Positions 53,042-62,305 are shown, counted from the stretch's first letter. The stretch: DNA of 64,000 bases from Actinotignum schaalii FB123-CNA-2 (GCF_000411135.1 NZ_KE150263.1:434594-498593); one strand, 5' to 3'. The notes: generated from the letters alone by a model not told the origin. Numbers and translations: made by a program.

Positions 53042-53201
53042 CCTGAAACCGTGGTGCTCCGCGAGCTCCGGCCGCCAGGTGGACGTTGGAGTATCACGAC
53101 CACAAGGCCGTCATACCCGGAATAGCATAGTCGATAACACCCCAGCCGTCCACTTTCGCCCCTTACCTTGGAGAAAGGTCACAACCGTACCCGGGACAGT
53201 G

Positions 53202-53207
53202 TTTAAT
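53202..53207 (+). promoter_or_regulatory. -10 box of the aminotransferase gene
   Basis: TTTAAT six bases before GTG 53214; GGGAG lies between but too close to the start to be a good Shine-Dalgarno, so leaderless is favoured. Confidence 0.4.
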
Positions 53208-53213
53208 GGGAGA

Positions 53214-54428
53214 GTGAGTACTACACCAAGCCCCCATACTCCGCGCCGCGTTTCCGCGCGCCTGCAAGCCCTTGCACCCTCCGCCACCCTCGCGGTGGAC
53301 GCCCGCCAGCGGGAGCTGCGGGCCGCCGGTCACCCCATTATTTCTTTCGGGGCCGGGGAACCGGATTTCCCCACCCCGGATCACATCGTGGCCGCCGCGG
53401 CCGCCGCCACCGGCGATATCCGCAATCACAAATACTCCGATCCCAATGGCCTGCCGGAGCTGCGCGAGGCGATTTGCGCCAAAGTCGCTTTCGATGCCGG
53501 GGTACGAATGTCCCCGAGCTGCGTCGTCGTTACTAATGGCGCGAAACAGGCGAACTTTGAAGCTTGGGCGGCACTTATCGACCCCGGCGATAACGTGCTC
53601 CTCCCCTCCCCCTACTGGGTCACCTACCCGGAAGTTATTAAACTTTTCGGTGGTACCGTCACCGAGGTATACGCACCCCCGACCCAGGGCTTCAAGGTGA
53701 ACGTGGAGCAGCTCGAAGCCGCCCGCACCGATAAGACGAAGGCATTGCTGCTGTGCTCGCCCACTAACCCCACCGGAGCGGTCTACACCGCCGCGGAGGT
53801 GCGTGCCATCGGTGCCTGGGCCCTCGAGCACGGTATTTGGCTGGTGGTTGACGAAATTTACGAGCACCTTACCTACGACGGCGTGCGCACCGCCTACCCG
53901 CTGGCCGAAGTGCCCGAGCTGGCCGCGCAGACCCTGGTGATCGGCGGGGTTTCGAAGTCGTTCGCCATGACGGGATGGCGGGTTGGTTGGCTCTACGGCC
54001 CCGCGGACGTCATGGCCGCGGTCAAGCGGGTACATTCGCATCTGACCGGGAACGTCAATAACGTGGCGCAGCGGGCCACCATCGCCGCGCTCACCGGCCC
54101 ACGCGACCGCATCGAGGAGATGCGTGAGGGCTTCGCGCGCCGCCGCGGCCGCATCGTAAGCGAACTGGCCGGTATCGACGGGGTGAAGGTTGCGCCCCCG
54201 GATGGCGCTTTCTATGTTTTTGCCGACGTCGCAGGCCTGCTGGGCGGGACGGGTCCCCGCCGCGCCACGAGCTCCCTGGAATTGGCCGATCAGCTCCTGG
54301 GCGATATTAATGTGGCCGCGGTGCCCGGGGAAGCTTTCGGGGTGGGCGGCTTCCTCCGCTTCTCCTATGCGCTCTCCGATGCCGAACTGGCCGAAGGGAT
54401 GGCGCGCCTGCACGATTACTTCGCTTAG
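53214..54428 (+). CDS. Class I aminotransferase (aspartate aminotransferase type)
   Basis: 404 residues from GTG 53214. SFGAGEPDFPTPDHI, VVTNGAKQANFEAW, LLCSPTNPTGAVY, VVDEIYEHLTYDG and the PLP lysine in GGVSKSFAMTGWRVGW; C-terminal Arg in GFLRFSYA. This is the fold-type I, Igamma/Ib aspartate (or aromatic/prephenate) aminotransferase group often annotated AspC/AspB. The frame is open 340 bases upstream across tRNA-Trp, which is not coding. Converges with the alkaline phosphatase. Confidence 0.92.
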   Translation: MSTTPSPHTPRRVSARLQALAPSATLAVDARQRELRAAGHPIISFGAGEPDFPTPDHIVAAAAAATGDIRNHKYSDPNGLPELREAICAKVAFDAGVRMSPSCVVVTNGAKQANFEAWAALIDPGDNVLLPSPYWVTYPEVIKLFGGTVTEVYAPPTQGFKVNVEQLEAARTDKTKALLLCSPTNPTGAVYTAAEVRAIGAWALEHGIWLVVDEIYEHLTYDGVRTAYPLAEVPELAAQTLVIGGVSKSFAMTGWRVGWLYGPADVMAAVKRVHSHLTGNVNNVAQRATIAALTGPRDRIEEMREGFARRRGRIVSELAGIDGVKVAPPDGAFYVFADVAGLLGGTGPRRATSSLELADQLLGDINVAAVPGEAFGVGGFLRFSYALSDAELAEGMARLHDYFA

Positions 54429-54494
54429 CAACCGGATAACTGCTTAGCCAGCTGGCTGGGCTCCGCATGGCCAATCCGGCAGTTTCCTAACACA

Positions 54495-54526
54495 GGTGGG
54501 CCGCGACGTTTCCGCCGCGGCCCACC
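54495..54526. terminator. Bidirectional terminator
   Basis: Perfect 11-base stem GGTGGGCCGCG / CGCGGCCCACC, 10-base loop, between the converging aminotransferase and phosphatase; followed on the plus side by GTGTTTTACC. Confidence 0.85.
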
Positions 54527-54564
54527 GTGTTTTACCCGTTATTCAGGCAGCTGAGCGCTGGTAT

Positions 54565-57500
54565 TTAGCGCCGTACCGCCGGGGTATCGGTGCCGTTACC
54601 GTCCCAGTCACCAACGAAGAGCTCGTCAGCCACACGCCCGTAATGGAGCGTGAGATCGGCCGGGCCCGCATTGAGGGAGTTCTTCACGAGCAGCGCATTG
54701 CCGCGACGCACCGCGAAGGTATCCGTGCCATTACCGTCGAAATCTCCGGTAAAGATCTCGTCCTTAGCCTTGCCGTAGGAGAACTCGGTATCGGCATTCC
54801 CCGAGACAATAGCGTTCTTGACGAAGATGACATTGCCGCGACGCACCGCGAAGGTATCCTTGCCATCGCCATCCCAGTCACCGACCAGGGGGGTGTCCCC
54901 GTAGCGGCCGTAGCTAATGACCTCGTCTGCGTCCCCGCTCTTGAGCGAGTTCGCTACGTAGAAGGTATTCCCGCGCTGGACCGCGAAGGTGTCCTTGCCG
55001 TCGCCATCCCAGTCACCCACGAGCACGGTGTCACCGGCCTTACCGTAGGAGAATTCGATAGGTGCCTTGCCGCCCCGGAGAGTATCGGAGACGTAGAAGG
55101 TGTTCCCGCGGCGCACCGCGAAGCTATCCTTGCCGTCCCCGTTCCAATCCCCTACCAGGACATCATCTCCGGCGCGCCCGAAGCTGAAGACCGCCTGAGC
55201 CACGGTAGCTGTCCAGTTATTGGAGACGTAGAAAGTGTTGCCGTTATCGGAAGGCGTGGCCGGCGTGCTGGGATCCGCGGTGGGATCACCGCTCGGGTCT
55301 TTACCCGGTTCCGGAGTCGGATTCACACTCGGATCGGCACTCGGATCCACGCTCGGCTCAGCGCTCGGATCCGGCTTGGCGCCTTCCTTAACGAACTGGT
55401 TGACAACCGGCTGCGATTCTTTATCCAGACCGAGTGCATTCGCTACGGTGTAGTGGAGGTCGGTCTGGTCGGTACGCCCGATCACGTTTTCCGCACCGGG
55501 GCCGGAGGCCGCGATACGAAGCTGCGCACCGGTGTGTCCCTGGCCACCGCGCGCCACCTCATTGGATGCCGCGGTGTTATAGGACATCTGCATATAGTCG
55601 CCGTCCACCGTCTTGAGGATGGTGTTGACACCCGAGGTGGTGCTTCCCACGCCCACGATCTGCGAGGTGTGGGCGTGATCGGCAGTCACGAGGATAAGGG
55701 TGGGCTCACCATTCTCCTTGGCCCAGCGCTGCGCCACCGCAACGGCCTGATCCAAATCATCCAGCTCGCCAATCTGACCGCAGGCATCCGCCCCGTGATC
55801 AGCCTTATCAATCGAGGCGGCTTCCACCTGGAGGAAGAAACCGGCGTCGTTCTTGAGCAGATCCATGGACTTCTGGGTCATGGCCGCCAGGGTGGGAACA
55901 TCCGCGGTGCGCTTCGGGTTGATCGTACAGGTCTCGTAATTCTCCGGCTTGCCTGGAGTGGGCACCGACTCGTTGAACATGCGCGGCATATTGCCCGGGG
56001 TGAAGAGACCGAGAACCGGTTTATCCTGATTGGCTTCGGTCAGGGCAGCCATCTGCTCCGCCGTCGTCACAATCTGGAAATCGTTATCACGCGCGTTTTC
56101 CAGCACGGACTTACCGGCCGTCCACCGCGTCGTCTCACCCCAGGTACCGGACACCTGAACTTCAGCGTCGAAGTACTTCGCGCCACCGCCCATCGTCACG
56201 TCCGCGCGGGTGTCCACGAGCTGTTCCGAAATGGACCCCATGCCGCCGTTTTCACGCAGATCGGAGCCCTTGGCCGGCTTCGCGTTCCCGGAGGGTGCGT
56301 AATGCGAGCGGCTGGTGACATGAGCACCCATAACCGCCGGGGTGGCATCCTGCACCTCGGAGGTGGTGATATTACCGGTCTTCAGACCGGCCCGCTTCGC
56401 CTTCTCCAGGAGGTTCTCCTGGGGTTTTTGAGCCAGGTCCACCCCGATAGCGCCGTTGTAGGTCTTCGTGCCGGTGGCCCAGGCGGTACCCGAGGCGGCC
56501 GAATCCGTCACGTAGTTAATAGCGCCGTCGCGGTCAATGGAGAAATGGGTATAAGAACCGGTGTACTCGAGATTATCGATACCGGGCAGGCGCCCGTTCG
56601 CACCGTAGAGATAGTTGCGGGCGGAAGTGATTTCCGAATCACCCATCCCGTCACCGATGAAGAGCACCACGTTCTTGGCCTTAGCATCCGAACGCTGCTC
56701 ACCGTCCTTGCCGTACTGGGCGAAGTCACCGGGGGCCGGCACGGTCACCTTGCCGTTTTCGTCCACGGCGATGGCCATCTTGGCCCCGCCGGCTACCGGT
56801 TTCGCCAGCTTGGCATCGCTGGCGGCGGTGGAGGCTTCGGCGTTGAGGGAGAGTGCATTACCGATGGTGTAGAAAAGATCGGTCTGATCTGTTTGACCCA
56901 GCACATTTTCTTCACCGGGGCCGTAGGCGGCCACGCGCAGCTGCGCTCCGGTGTGCTGCTGGGAACCGGCATTGGTGCCGTCCTCAGCGACCTTGGTGGT
57001 GCCGTAAAGGATGGACATCGGGGATCCATCGGCGGTGGCCAGGCGAGTCACGGGGCCCACGTGGTCGTCGCCGTCGGACACAATCTGCGCGGTATGCGAG
57101 TGGTCCGCCGTCACGACAACGAGGGTCTGTCCGTCCTTCTTCGCGAAGTCCAGGGCAACCTTGGTGGCCTGGTCGAGGCGATCAGTTTCCCCGATCTGCC
57201 CGCAGGCGTCCGAGGCGTGATCGCGCTTGTCAATGGAAGCCGATTCGATCTGAAGGAAGAAGCCCTTCTCCGCGCTCGGATCATCAAGAAGCTCAATGGC
57301 CTTGCGGGTCATATCCACGAGCTCGGGCTGGGTGCCAATATCCTGCTTTTCGCAGGTGAGCGGATCGGCCTTCGCCCCGCCCACCTTTGCCCGGGAGGAT
57401 TTGTAGGCGGTGGTCATATTTGAAGGCGCAAACAACCCGAGAACCGGGGAATCTTGATTGGCCTTGGTGATTCCCGCGAGTTCATCAGCGGTGGTTACCA

Positions 57501-58365
57501 CCTGGAAATCATTCGCGCGGGCGTTCTCCAGCACCGACTTATTGGCTTCCCACCGGGTGTTGTACTTGGCCGCGCCCTCGAGGAAGGGGTTGGTGTTCCC
57601 GGAGGCCGTGGTCACCATGGCGTCGAAGTACTTCGCGCCGCCGCCCAGGGTCACATCCGCGCGGGTGTCCACAATCTGCTCCGAAATGGAGCCGAGCCCG
57701 CCGTTTTCACGCAGGTCCGCGCCCTTGGCCGGCTTCGACTTCCCGGAGGGAGCATAGTAGCTGCGGCTGGTGGAATGCGCACCCATCACGGCCGGGGTGG
57801 CATCCTGAATATCGGAGGTGGTCACGTTGCCGGTACGCAGCCCGGCATTCTTGGCCTGCTCGATAAGGTTCTGCACCGGCTTGCCGGCCAGATCCACGCC
57901 GATGGCTCCGTTGTACGTCTTCGTACCGGTGGCCCAGGCGGTACCCGAGGCGGCCGAATCGGTCACGTAATTGAAGGAACCATTCTTATTGACTGAATGG
58001 TGTGTGTACATACCTTCGGAGGTGAGTTCGTCAATACCTTCGAAACGCCCCGAGGCGCCTTTGAGGTAATTGCGGGCCGCGGTGATTTCCGACTGGCCCA
58101 TACCGTCACCAATAATGAGGATGACGTTACGGGCCTTGGCATTGGAACGCCCCTGGCCCGCCTTACCGAATTGCGCGCAATCACCGGGTTTGGGCGGAAT
58201 AACGTTTCCTTGCGCATCAAAAATAACGCAGTTTTCCGGGCCGTTTGCGGTGCGGTAGGTGGTATTTTCCGCCGAAGCGGCACCTCCCGCGAGCGCCGAG
58301 AAGCCGACGGCGGCCACAGCTGCTGCTGCCACCGCGCGCCGGGCAGTGAAATGTGAGGATCCCAT
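54565..58365 (-). CDS. Secreted tandem PhoA-type alkaline phosphatase with C-terminal repeats
   Basis: 1266 residues. Signal peptide 1-32 (RR at 9-10, Ala-rich core, AxA-type site). PhoA domain 1 about 43-508: Asp87 in GDGMG, nucleophile Ser137 in TDSAASGTAW, Glu374, Asp379/Lys380/His383 in SIDKRDH, Asp421/His422 in TADHSH, His471 in HTGAQ. PhoA domain 2 about 528-981: Ser622, Glu848, Asp853/Lys854/His857, Asp896/His897, His944. Both have the complete metal and nucleophile set. Pro/Ser/Asp linker 990-1042, then five 45-residue repeats 1043-1266 (VLVGDWDGDGKDTFAVRRG type, FG-GAP-like, possibly calcium-binding). No LPXTG. SD AAGGA lies close to the ATG. Releases phosphate from organic esters outside the cell; a PHO-box-like site lies upstream. 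Confidence 0.93.
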   Translation of the reverse strand: MGSSHFTARRAVAAAAVAAVGFSALAGGAASAENTTYRTANGPENCVIFDAQGNVIPPKPGDCAQFGKAGQGRSNAKARNVILIIGDGMGQSEITAARNYLKGASGRFEGIDELTSEGMYTHHSVNKNGSFNYVTDSAASGTAWATGTKTYNGAIGVDLAGKPVQNLIEQAKNAGLRTGNVTTSDIQDATPAVMGAHSTSRSYYAPSGKSKPAKGADLRENGGLGSISEQIVDTRADVTLGGGAKYFDAMVTTASGNTNPFLEGAAKYNTRWEANKSVLENARANDFQVVTTADELAGITKANQDSPVLGLFAPSNMTTAYKSSRAKVGGAKADPLTCEKQDIGTQPELVDMTRKAIELLDDPSAEKGFFLQIESASIDKRDHASDACGQIGETDRLDQATKVALDFAKKDGQTLVVVTADHSHTAQIVSDGDDHVGPVTRLATADGSPMSILYGTTKVAEDGTNAGSQQHTGAQLRVAAYGPGEENVLGQTDQTDLFYTIGNALSLNAEASTAASDAKLAKPVAGGAKMAIAVDENGKVTVPAPGDFAQYGKDGEQRSDAKAKNVVLFIGDGMGDSEITSARNYLYGANGRLPGIDNLEYTGSYTHFSIDRDGAINYVTDSAASGTAWATGTKTYNGAIGVDLAQKPQENLLEKAKRAGLKTGNITTSEVQDATPAVMGAHVTSRSHYAPSGNAKPAKGSDLRENGGMGSISEQLVDTRADVTMGGGAKYFDAEVQVSGTWGETTRWTAGKSVLENARDNDFQIVTTAEQMAALTEANQDKPVLGLFTPGNMPRMFNESVPTPGKPENYETCTINPKRTADVPTLAAMTQKSMDLLKNDAGFFLQVEAASIDKADHGADACGQIGELDDLDQAVAVAQRWAKENGEPTLILVTADHAHTSQIVGVGSTTSGVNTILKTVDGDYMQMSYNTAASNEVARGGQGHTGAQLRIAASGPGAENVIGRTDQTDLHYTVANALGLDKESQPVVNQFVKEGAKPDPSAEPSVDPSADPSVNPTPEPGKDPSGDPTADPSTPATPSDNGNTFYVSNNWTATVAQAVFSFGRAGDDVLVGDWNGDGKDSFAVRRGNTFYVSDTLRGGKAPIEFSYGKAGDTVLVGDWDGDGKDTFAVQRGNTFYVANSLKSGDADEVISYGRYGDTPLVGDWDGDGKDTFAVRRGNVIFVKNAIVSGNADTEFSYGKAKDEIFTGDFDGNGTDTFAVRRGNALLVKNSLNAGPADLTLHYGRVADELFVGDWDGNGTDTPAVRR
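54568..55239 (-). repeat. Five 135-base repeats encoding a 45-residue module
   Basis: Protein residues 1043-1266. Each module begins with N-(T/V/A)-(F/I/L)-(Y/F/L)-V and holds a GDWDGDGKDTFAVRRG-like acidic loop. Found at the C-terminus of many secreted actinobacterial enzymes, where surface or wall binding is suspected. Confidence 0.9.
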
Positions 58366-58437
58366 TGTCCTTTTATCCCTTCTAACAGAACGTGGGCCCT
58401 CTTAGATTCACTTAATTCTTTTACCGGAAGGCAAGCA

Positions 58438-58458
58438 GAATGTAACGGGCGGGTGAAC
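58438..58458 (-). promoter_or_regulatory. PHO-box-like site upstream of the phosphatase
   Basis: GTTCACCCGCC followed after one base by GTTACATTC, 75-95 bases before the phosphatase start. Resembles the actinobacterial PhoP direct repeat GTTCACC; the second half matches poorly and spacing is 12 rather than 11. Confidence 0.5.
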
Positions 58459-58561
58459 GATGCGGTTGTACGTGGTGGGTGCGGCATAACAACGGTCCGG
58501 AAAATTCGGTGTTTTAACGACGACGTCGCCCTCCGACCTTCGGGGAAATCAGGTGCGCATG

Positions 58562-59866
58562 CTAACCGCGCGAGTACGCATTTCCTCCGTATCCGGCCAG
58601 GTAGCGAGCCCGGGAGAGCCAGTGTTCGGCCTCGCGTAGCCGCCCGAGGGCATCGTGTTCCCAGCGGGTGCCGTCGGTGCGCACGGCCCCGGCAACGAGG
58701 GAGAGGGTCACTCCGGCAGCGCGCGCGTATACGGGTGCGGCAGGTAAACGCTGTTCAAGTAACGCGCACCACTGCCCCAGAATGGAACGCAGGTGCGGAT
58801 AGGCTGCCGGGGCCAGGTGGGGCAGCACGCTCATATGCCCGAGCAGGCAGGCCCAGTCATCGGCGCGGTATCCCGGACCGAGGGAATCGACATCAATAAC
58901 CCCGGCGATCCACCCCGTGGGGGTAGAGGTGGAGGTAAAGGTGTGCGCGGCTGCGGGCGCGGATGGACCACGCTGCACAAAAATATTGGCTTCGTAGAAG
59001 TCTCCGTGCACGGGCACGATGGGTCCGGGATCAAGGCTGGCCATCATCTGCGTCACGCCGCTGGCCACCGCGTGGGCTCGAGCTGCGATACCGGGGAGCG
59101 CGACCGCGGCGGCGTGCGCGTAGTGGCCCACCCGATCCGCCCAGGCAGGCCGGTGGGTGAGGTGGACGGCCGCGGCTGGCAGGCTTTCTTGGAGATTCCA
59201 GAGGGTATTGAAAAGCGCGACGCTGTGCTCCCCCAGCCCGCGCGCCAACCAATTGGCCAGTGGCTCGCCCGGGAGGGTGGAAATAAGAACGAGGCCACTC
59301 GGGTCTTCGCGCACCACCCGCGGGGCAAGAACCCCGGATTCCCCTAGCATGCGATGGCGTTTAGCCAAGGATTGCGCTGCGGGTGGGCGCAGCACTTTTG
59401 CGAAAGCAGTTCCACCGCCCCGGGTAGTAACTTTGACGACGGCGCGCCTGGTGGGCCGGTAGCTCTTGAGTTCGACCGTAACTTTTTCTCCCAAAAATCC
59501 AGATATCCGGCTCGGGGTGACGGCCAGCGGCAAGGCGGGAAGCTCCGGGTCATGGGGGTATTCCCACACCCAGACGGCGGTATCCCGGTGGGTCAGACGA
59601 ACGAGGGTAGGGGTGAAGGTTTGAGAGAGCTGCGCGGTGGAGGCACAAACATATTTTTCTCGCGGACTGCCGGTGGGGCGCCCACCTTCTCCGCGGGCGC
59701 GCGCGGTCACGGTGTAGCTCACCGTCACGCCGGCCCCGGGGCGGTGATTGACGCGGTGGACCGCCCAGGATTGGAGCTGCCAAGCTGGAAGTGCGGTGGC
59801 GAGCATCGACCCGGCGTCCGGGCCGGTCAGCAGCGCTAAATCAGCGCTTTCCGAAGATGCAGCCAT
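58562..59866 (-). CDS. Phosphotransferase of the APH/maltokinase-like superfamily
   Basis: 434 residues from ATG 59866 (MAASSESADLALLTG). Kinase-like fold: FAKVLRP (ATP lysine region), catalytic loop VHGDFYEANIF (Asp and Asn) and metal motif VIDVDSLGPG, replacing IDFDxxxxG. N-terminal half resembles the cap of maltose/trehalose-pathway kinases (HRVNHRPGAGVTVSYTV). Substrate unknown; not a recognisable resistance enzyme. Promoter TTGTGC-17-CACTAT ends six bases before the start, so leaderless. Diverges from the deaminase. Confidence 0.75.
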   Translation of the reverse strand: MAASSESADLALLTGPDAGSMLATALPAWQLQSWAVHRVNHRPGAGVTVSYTVTARARGEGGRPTGSPREKYVCASTAQLSQTFTPTLVRLTHRDTAVWVWEYPHDPELPALPLAVTPSRISGFLGEKVTVELKSYRPTRRAVVKVTTRGGGTAFAKVLRPPAAQSLAKRHRMLGESGVLAPRVVREDPSGLVLISTLPGEPLANWLARGLGEHSVALFNTLWNLQESLPAAAVHLTHRPAWADRVGHYAHAAAVALPGIAARAHAVASGVTQMMASLDPGPIVPVHGDFYEANIFVQRGPSAPAAAHTFTSTSTPTGWIAGVIDVDSLGPGYRADDWACLLGHMSVLPHLAPAAYPHLRSILGQWCALLEQRLPAAPVYARAAGVTLSLVAGAVRTDGTRWEHDALGRLREAEHWLSRARYLAGYGGNAYSRG

Positions 59867-59872
59867 AGAACA

Positions 59873-59901
59873 ATAGTGCCGCATCCACCCCGGTGGCACA
59901 A
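59873..59901 (-). promoter_or_regulatory. Promoter of the phosphotransferase gene (leaderless)
   Basis: TTGTGC, 17-base spacer, CACTAT, TGTTCT, ATG. Confidence 0.5.
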
Positions 59902-60038
59902 TGCGGGCGCGCGGCCCGCCGGCACGCTACCCGCCCGGCGCGACCGATCACGACCAGGCACGACTCGGCACGGCCGGCGCGCGCCACGCTGCGGGTGCCC
60001 GCACCTCACGCGTGCCGCTGGCGTGGGAAGATGGAGGG

Positions 60039-61058
60039 GTGCGTAACCTTGCTGCCCTCCCCAAAGCCCACGTGCATGTGCACTTCACCGGCTCGCTGAG
60101 CGTCCCCAGCCTCGTGGATATGGCCCGCAGTGCCGGCGTGCGCCTGCCCGAAAACCTCACCGATAACGTGGCGATGCAGGTGCCCGCGGACCAGCGTGGG
60201 TGGTTCCGTTTCCAACGCGCCTACGATGCTGCGCGCGCCGTCGTGCGATCCGAAGAAGCAATGCGGCGTATCGTACGCGAAGCGGCCCGAGCCGACCGTG
60301 CCGAAGGCTCCCGCCGCCTGGAAATCCAAATCGACCCGACCTCCTACGCCCCTTACGTTGGTGGTATTACCCCGGCCCTCGAGATTGTTTTAGACGAAGC
60401 GAAAGCAGCCACCCGGGAGACCGGTGTTGAGGTGGGGGTCATCGTGGCGGCATCACGCACCCGTCATCCCCTTGATGCCCGCACCTTAGCGCGCCTCGCC
60501 GCCCGCTACGCCGGGGACGCTCCCGGTGACGTGGTAGGTTTCGGGCTCTCCAATGATGAGCGGCGCGGGCGCACCGCGGAATTTGAGGCAGCTTTCCGCA
60601 TCGCCAGGAGGGCCGGCCTGCGTTCCGTCCCCCACGGCGGGGAATTACTCGGCCCTGAGCATCTGCGCGAAGTCATCACGCACCTGAATCCAGACAGACT
60701 CGGCCACGGGGTGCGAGCCGCCGAGGATCGCGACCTCGTTGCTGAGATTGTGGAGCGCGGGATCGCGCTGGAGGTCTGCCCCGCCTCGAATGTGTCGCTC
60801 GGGGTGTTCCGTGAAAATGAGGACGTTCCCCTGCGCACGCTGTTTGATGCTGGGGCGCTCATCGCTCTGGGTGCCGATGACCCGCTACTCTTCCTGGCCC
60901 GCCTCAACGACCAGTACGATATCGCGCGCCGCCAGGGTTTTTCCGATTCTGAACTGGCAGAGTTGGCCCGCCGCTCCATCCGGGCCTCCTTCGCTTCCGC
61001 TTCCTCGAAGCGCGCCTGGCTCGCGGAAGTTGATGCGTGGCTGGAGGCAGACAACTAA
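60039..61058 (+). CDS. add: Adenosine deaminase family protein
   Basis: 339 residues from GTG 60039 (M-RNLAALPKAHVHVHFTGSL). Metal site HVHFTGS, VPHGGELLGPEHL (His and Glu), HGVRAAED, ALEVCPASNVSLG and the final Asp pair in GADDPLLF are all kept, so an active zinc amidohydrolase of the adenosine/adenine deaminase family. The frame opens upstream to 59901 but that part is unconserved. GGAGG sits only one base before the GTG, a poor spacing. Its stop overlaps the murB stop by four bases, tail to tail. Confidence 0.88.
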   Translation: MRNLAALPKAHVHVHFTGSLSVPSLVDMARSAGVRLPENLTDNVAMQVPADQRGWFRFQRAYDAARAVVRSEEAMRRIVREAARADRAEGSRRLEIQIDPTSYAPYVGGITPALEIVLDEAKAATRETGVEVGVIVAASRTRHPLDARTLARLAARYAGDAPGDVVGFGLSNDERRGRTAEFEAAFRIARRAGLRSVPHGGELLGPEHLREVITHLNPDRLGHGVRAAEDRDLVAEIVERGIALEVCPASNVSLGVFRENEDVPLRTLFDAGALIALGADDPLLFLARLNDQYDIARRQGFSDSELAELARRSIRASFASASSKRAWLAEVDAWLEADN

Positions 61059-62221
61059 GCGTCCAAGCCGCCGAGCACGACCGGTTCGGGATGGAGAACC
61101 ACCCCGAAAGCTTCTTTCACCCCCGCCTGAATTTCCCGGGCGAGGGCGCGTAGCTGAGACCCGGTAGCTCCCCCGCCATTGGTGAGCGCCAGGGTGTGCT
61201 TGGAGGAGAGCCGAGCCGGACCGTGCCCGTAACCGCGGGTGAACCCGGCATGCTCAATCAACCACGCGGCAGAGGTTTTGACCAGCCCATCAACCACCGG
61301 AGCGCCTCCGCTCAGGGTTGCGTGCGCGGCGTCGTGTACCTCGTAACGCGGGGCGTCCTCCGGCAACCGCTGCGCTTGCGCGGTGGTGAGTACCGGGTTG
61401 GTGAAGAAAGAACCGCACGAATACGTATCGCGGTCGGCATTATTGAGGACCATGCCTTTGCTACCCCGCAGCTCCAGCACCGCCTCCCGCACCGTTTCTG
61501 AGGGCACCCGCGCCCCGAGCTCCACCCCGAGGTGGCGGGCCAGCTGCGCGTAGCCGATGGGATCGGACACATTGGACAGCTTGGTTTGGAAAGTCACCTC
61601 AAGGACGATATAACGAGGGCTGGGTCCGTATTCCCCAATGGTTTCCTTGAGGATCGAGGTGCGATACCCCAGGCGCATATCCGCGAGAAACAGGGTGCGG
61701 ATGCGTTCTTCACGCCGGTCATAGACCTTGAGACGCGCGAGGGTCGCGGCGACTTCCTGCCCGTAGGCCCCAATATTTTGCACCGGTGCCGCCCCCACAC
61801 TCCCAGGAATGCCAGAAAGCGCCTCAAAACCGCCCCAGTCCTGGGAAATCGCGTGGACTACAAGGTCATCCCACGGGGTTCCCGGTAGCACGGAGAAATT
61901 CGCGCCTTCGCAACTGCCCAGCGAGTCCAGCACGATTCCGGAGCGCATATCACGCAGCACGATCCCGTCAAAATGACTGTCGGCGGGGAGGATATTTGAG
62001 CCGCCCCCAATCATGAGGAGCGGGGTGCCGGCCGCGTCCGCGCGACGCACGGTATCCACCACTTCGGTTTCGGTGGTGGCTTCCACGAGTTCGGTGAAAG
62101 TACCACCCACGCCGATGGTGGTGAGTTCGGCGAGGGTGCTTGCACCGCTGCGAGCCCGGGTGGAGAGGACCGGCGCGCTCACGTGATGCGGTTCGGGAGG
62201 TTCGGGAAGAATACAGCTCAT
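61055..62221 (-). CDS. murB: UDP-N-acetylenolpyruvoylglucosamine reductase
   Basis: 388 residues. FAD-binding TTIGVGGTFTELVEA and IGGGSNIL, GIPGSVGAAPVQNIGAYGQE, YSCGSFFTNPV (proton-donor Ser) and a C-terminal RxxxGVxLxPE-like GVVLHPEPVVLG: type I/III MurB. Second step of UDP-MurNAc synthesis. Leaderless: TAGGCT, AGAACA, ATG. Confidence 0.95.
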   Translation of the reverse strand: MSCILPEPPEPHHVSAPVLSTRARSGASTLAELTTIGVGGTFTELVEATTETEVVDTVRRADAAGTPLLMIGGGSNILPADSHFDGIVLRDMRSGIVLDSLGSCEGANFSVLPGTPWDDLVVHAISQDWGGFEALSGIPGSVGAAPVQNIGAYGQEVAATLARLKVYDRREERIRTLFLADMRLGYRTSILKETIGEYGPSPRYIVLEVTFQTKLSNVSDPIGYAQLARHLGVELGARVPSETVREAVLELRGSKGMVLNNADRDTYSCGSFFTNPVLTTAQAQRLPEDAPRYEVHDAAHATLSGGAPVVDGLVKTSAAWLIEHAGFTRGYGHGPARLSSKHTLALTNGGGATGSQLRALAREIQAGVKEAFGVVLHPEPVVLGGLDA

Positions 62222-62227
62222 TGTTCT

Positions 62228-62233
62228 AGCCTA
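62228..62233 (-). promoter_or_regulatory. -10 box of leaderless murB promoter
   Basis: TAGGCT six bases before the murB ATG; no Shine-Dalgarno. Confidence 0.55.
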
Positions 62234-62305
62234 CGGCTTTAGCGACGACGGCGCATGCGGTGCGCGCGTTGATGGAACGACGGCGCGACCGGGGCCGCCA
62301 GAAAA

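Noticed and set aside
54496-57423. A 975-codon open frame antisense to the alkaline phosphatase
   Set aside because: Apparent repeats in it merely mirror the repeats of the real protein on the minus strand.
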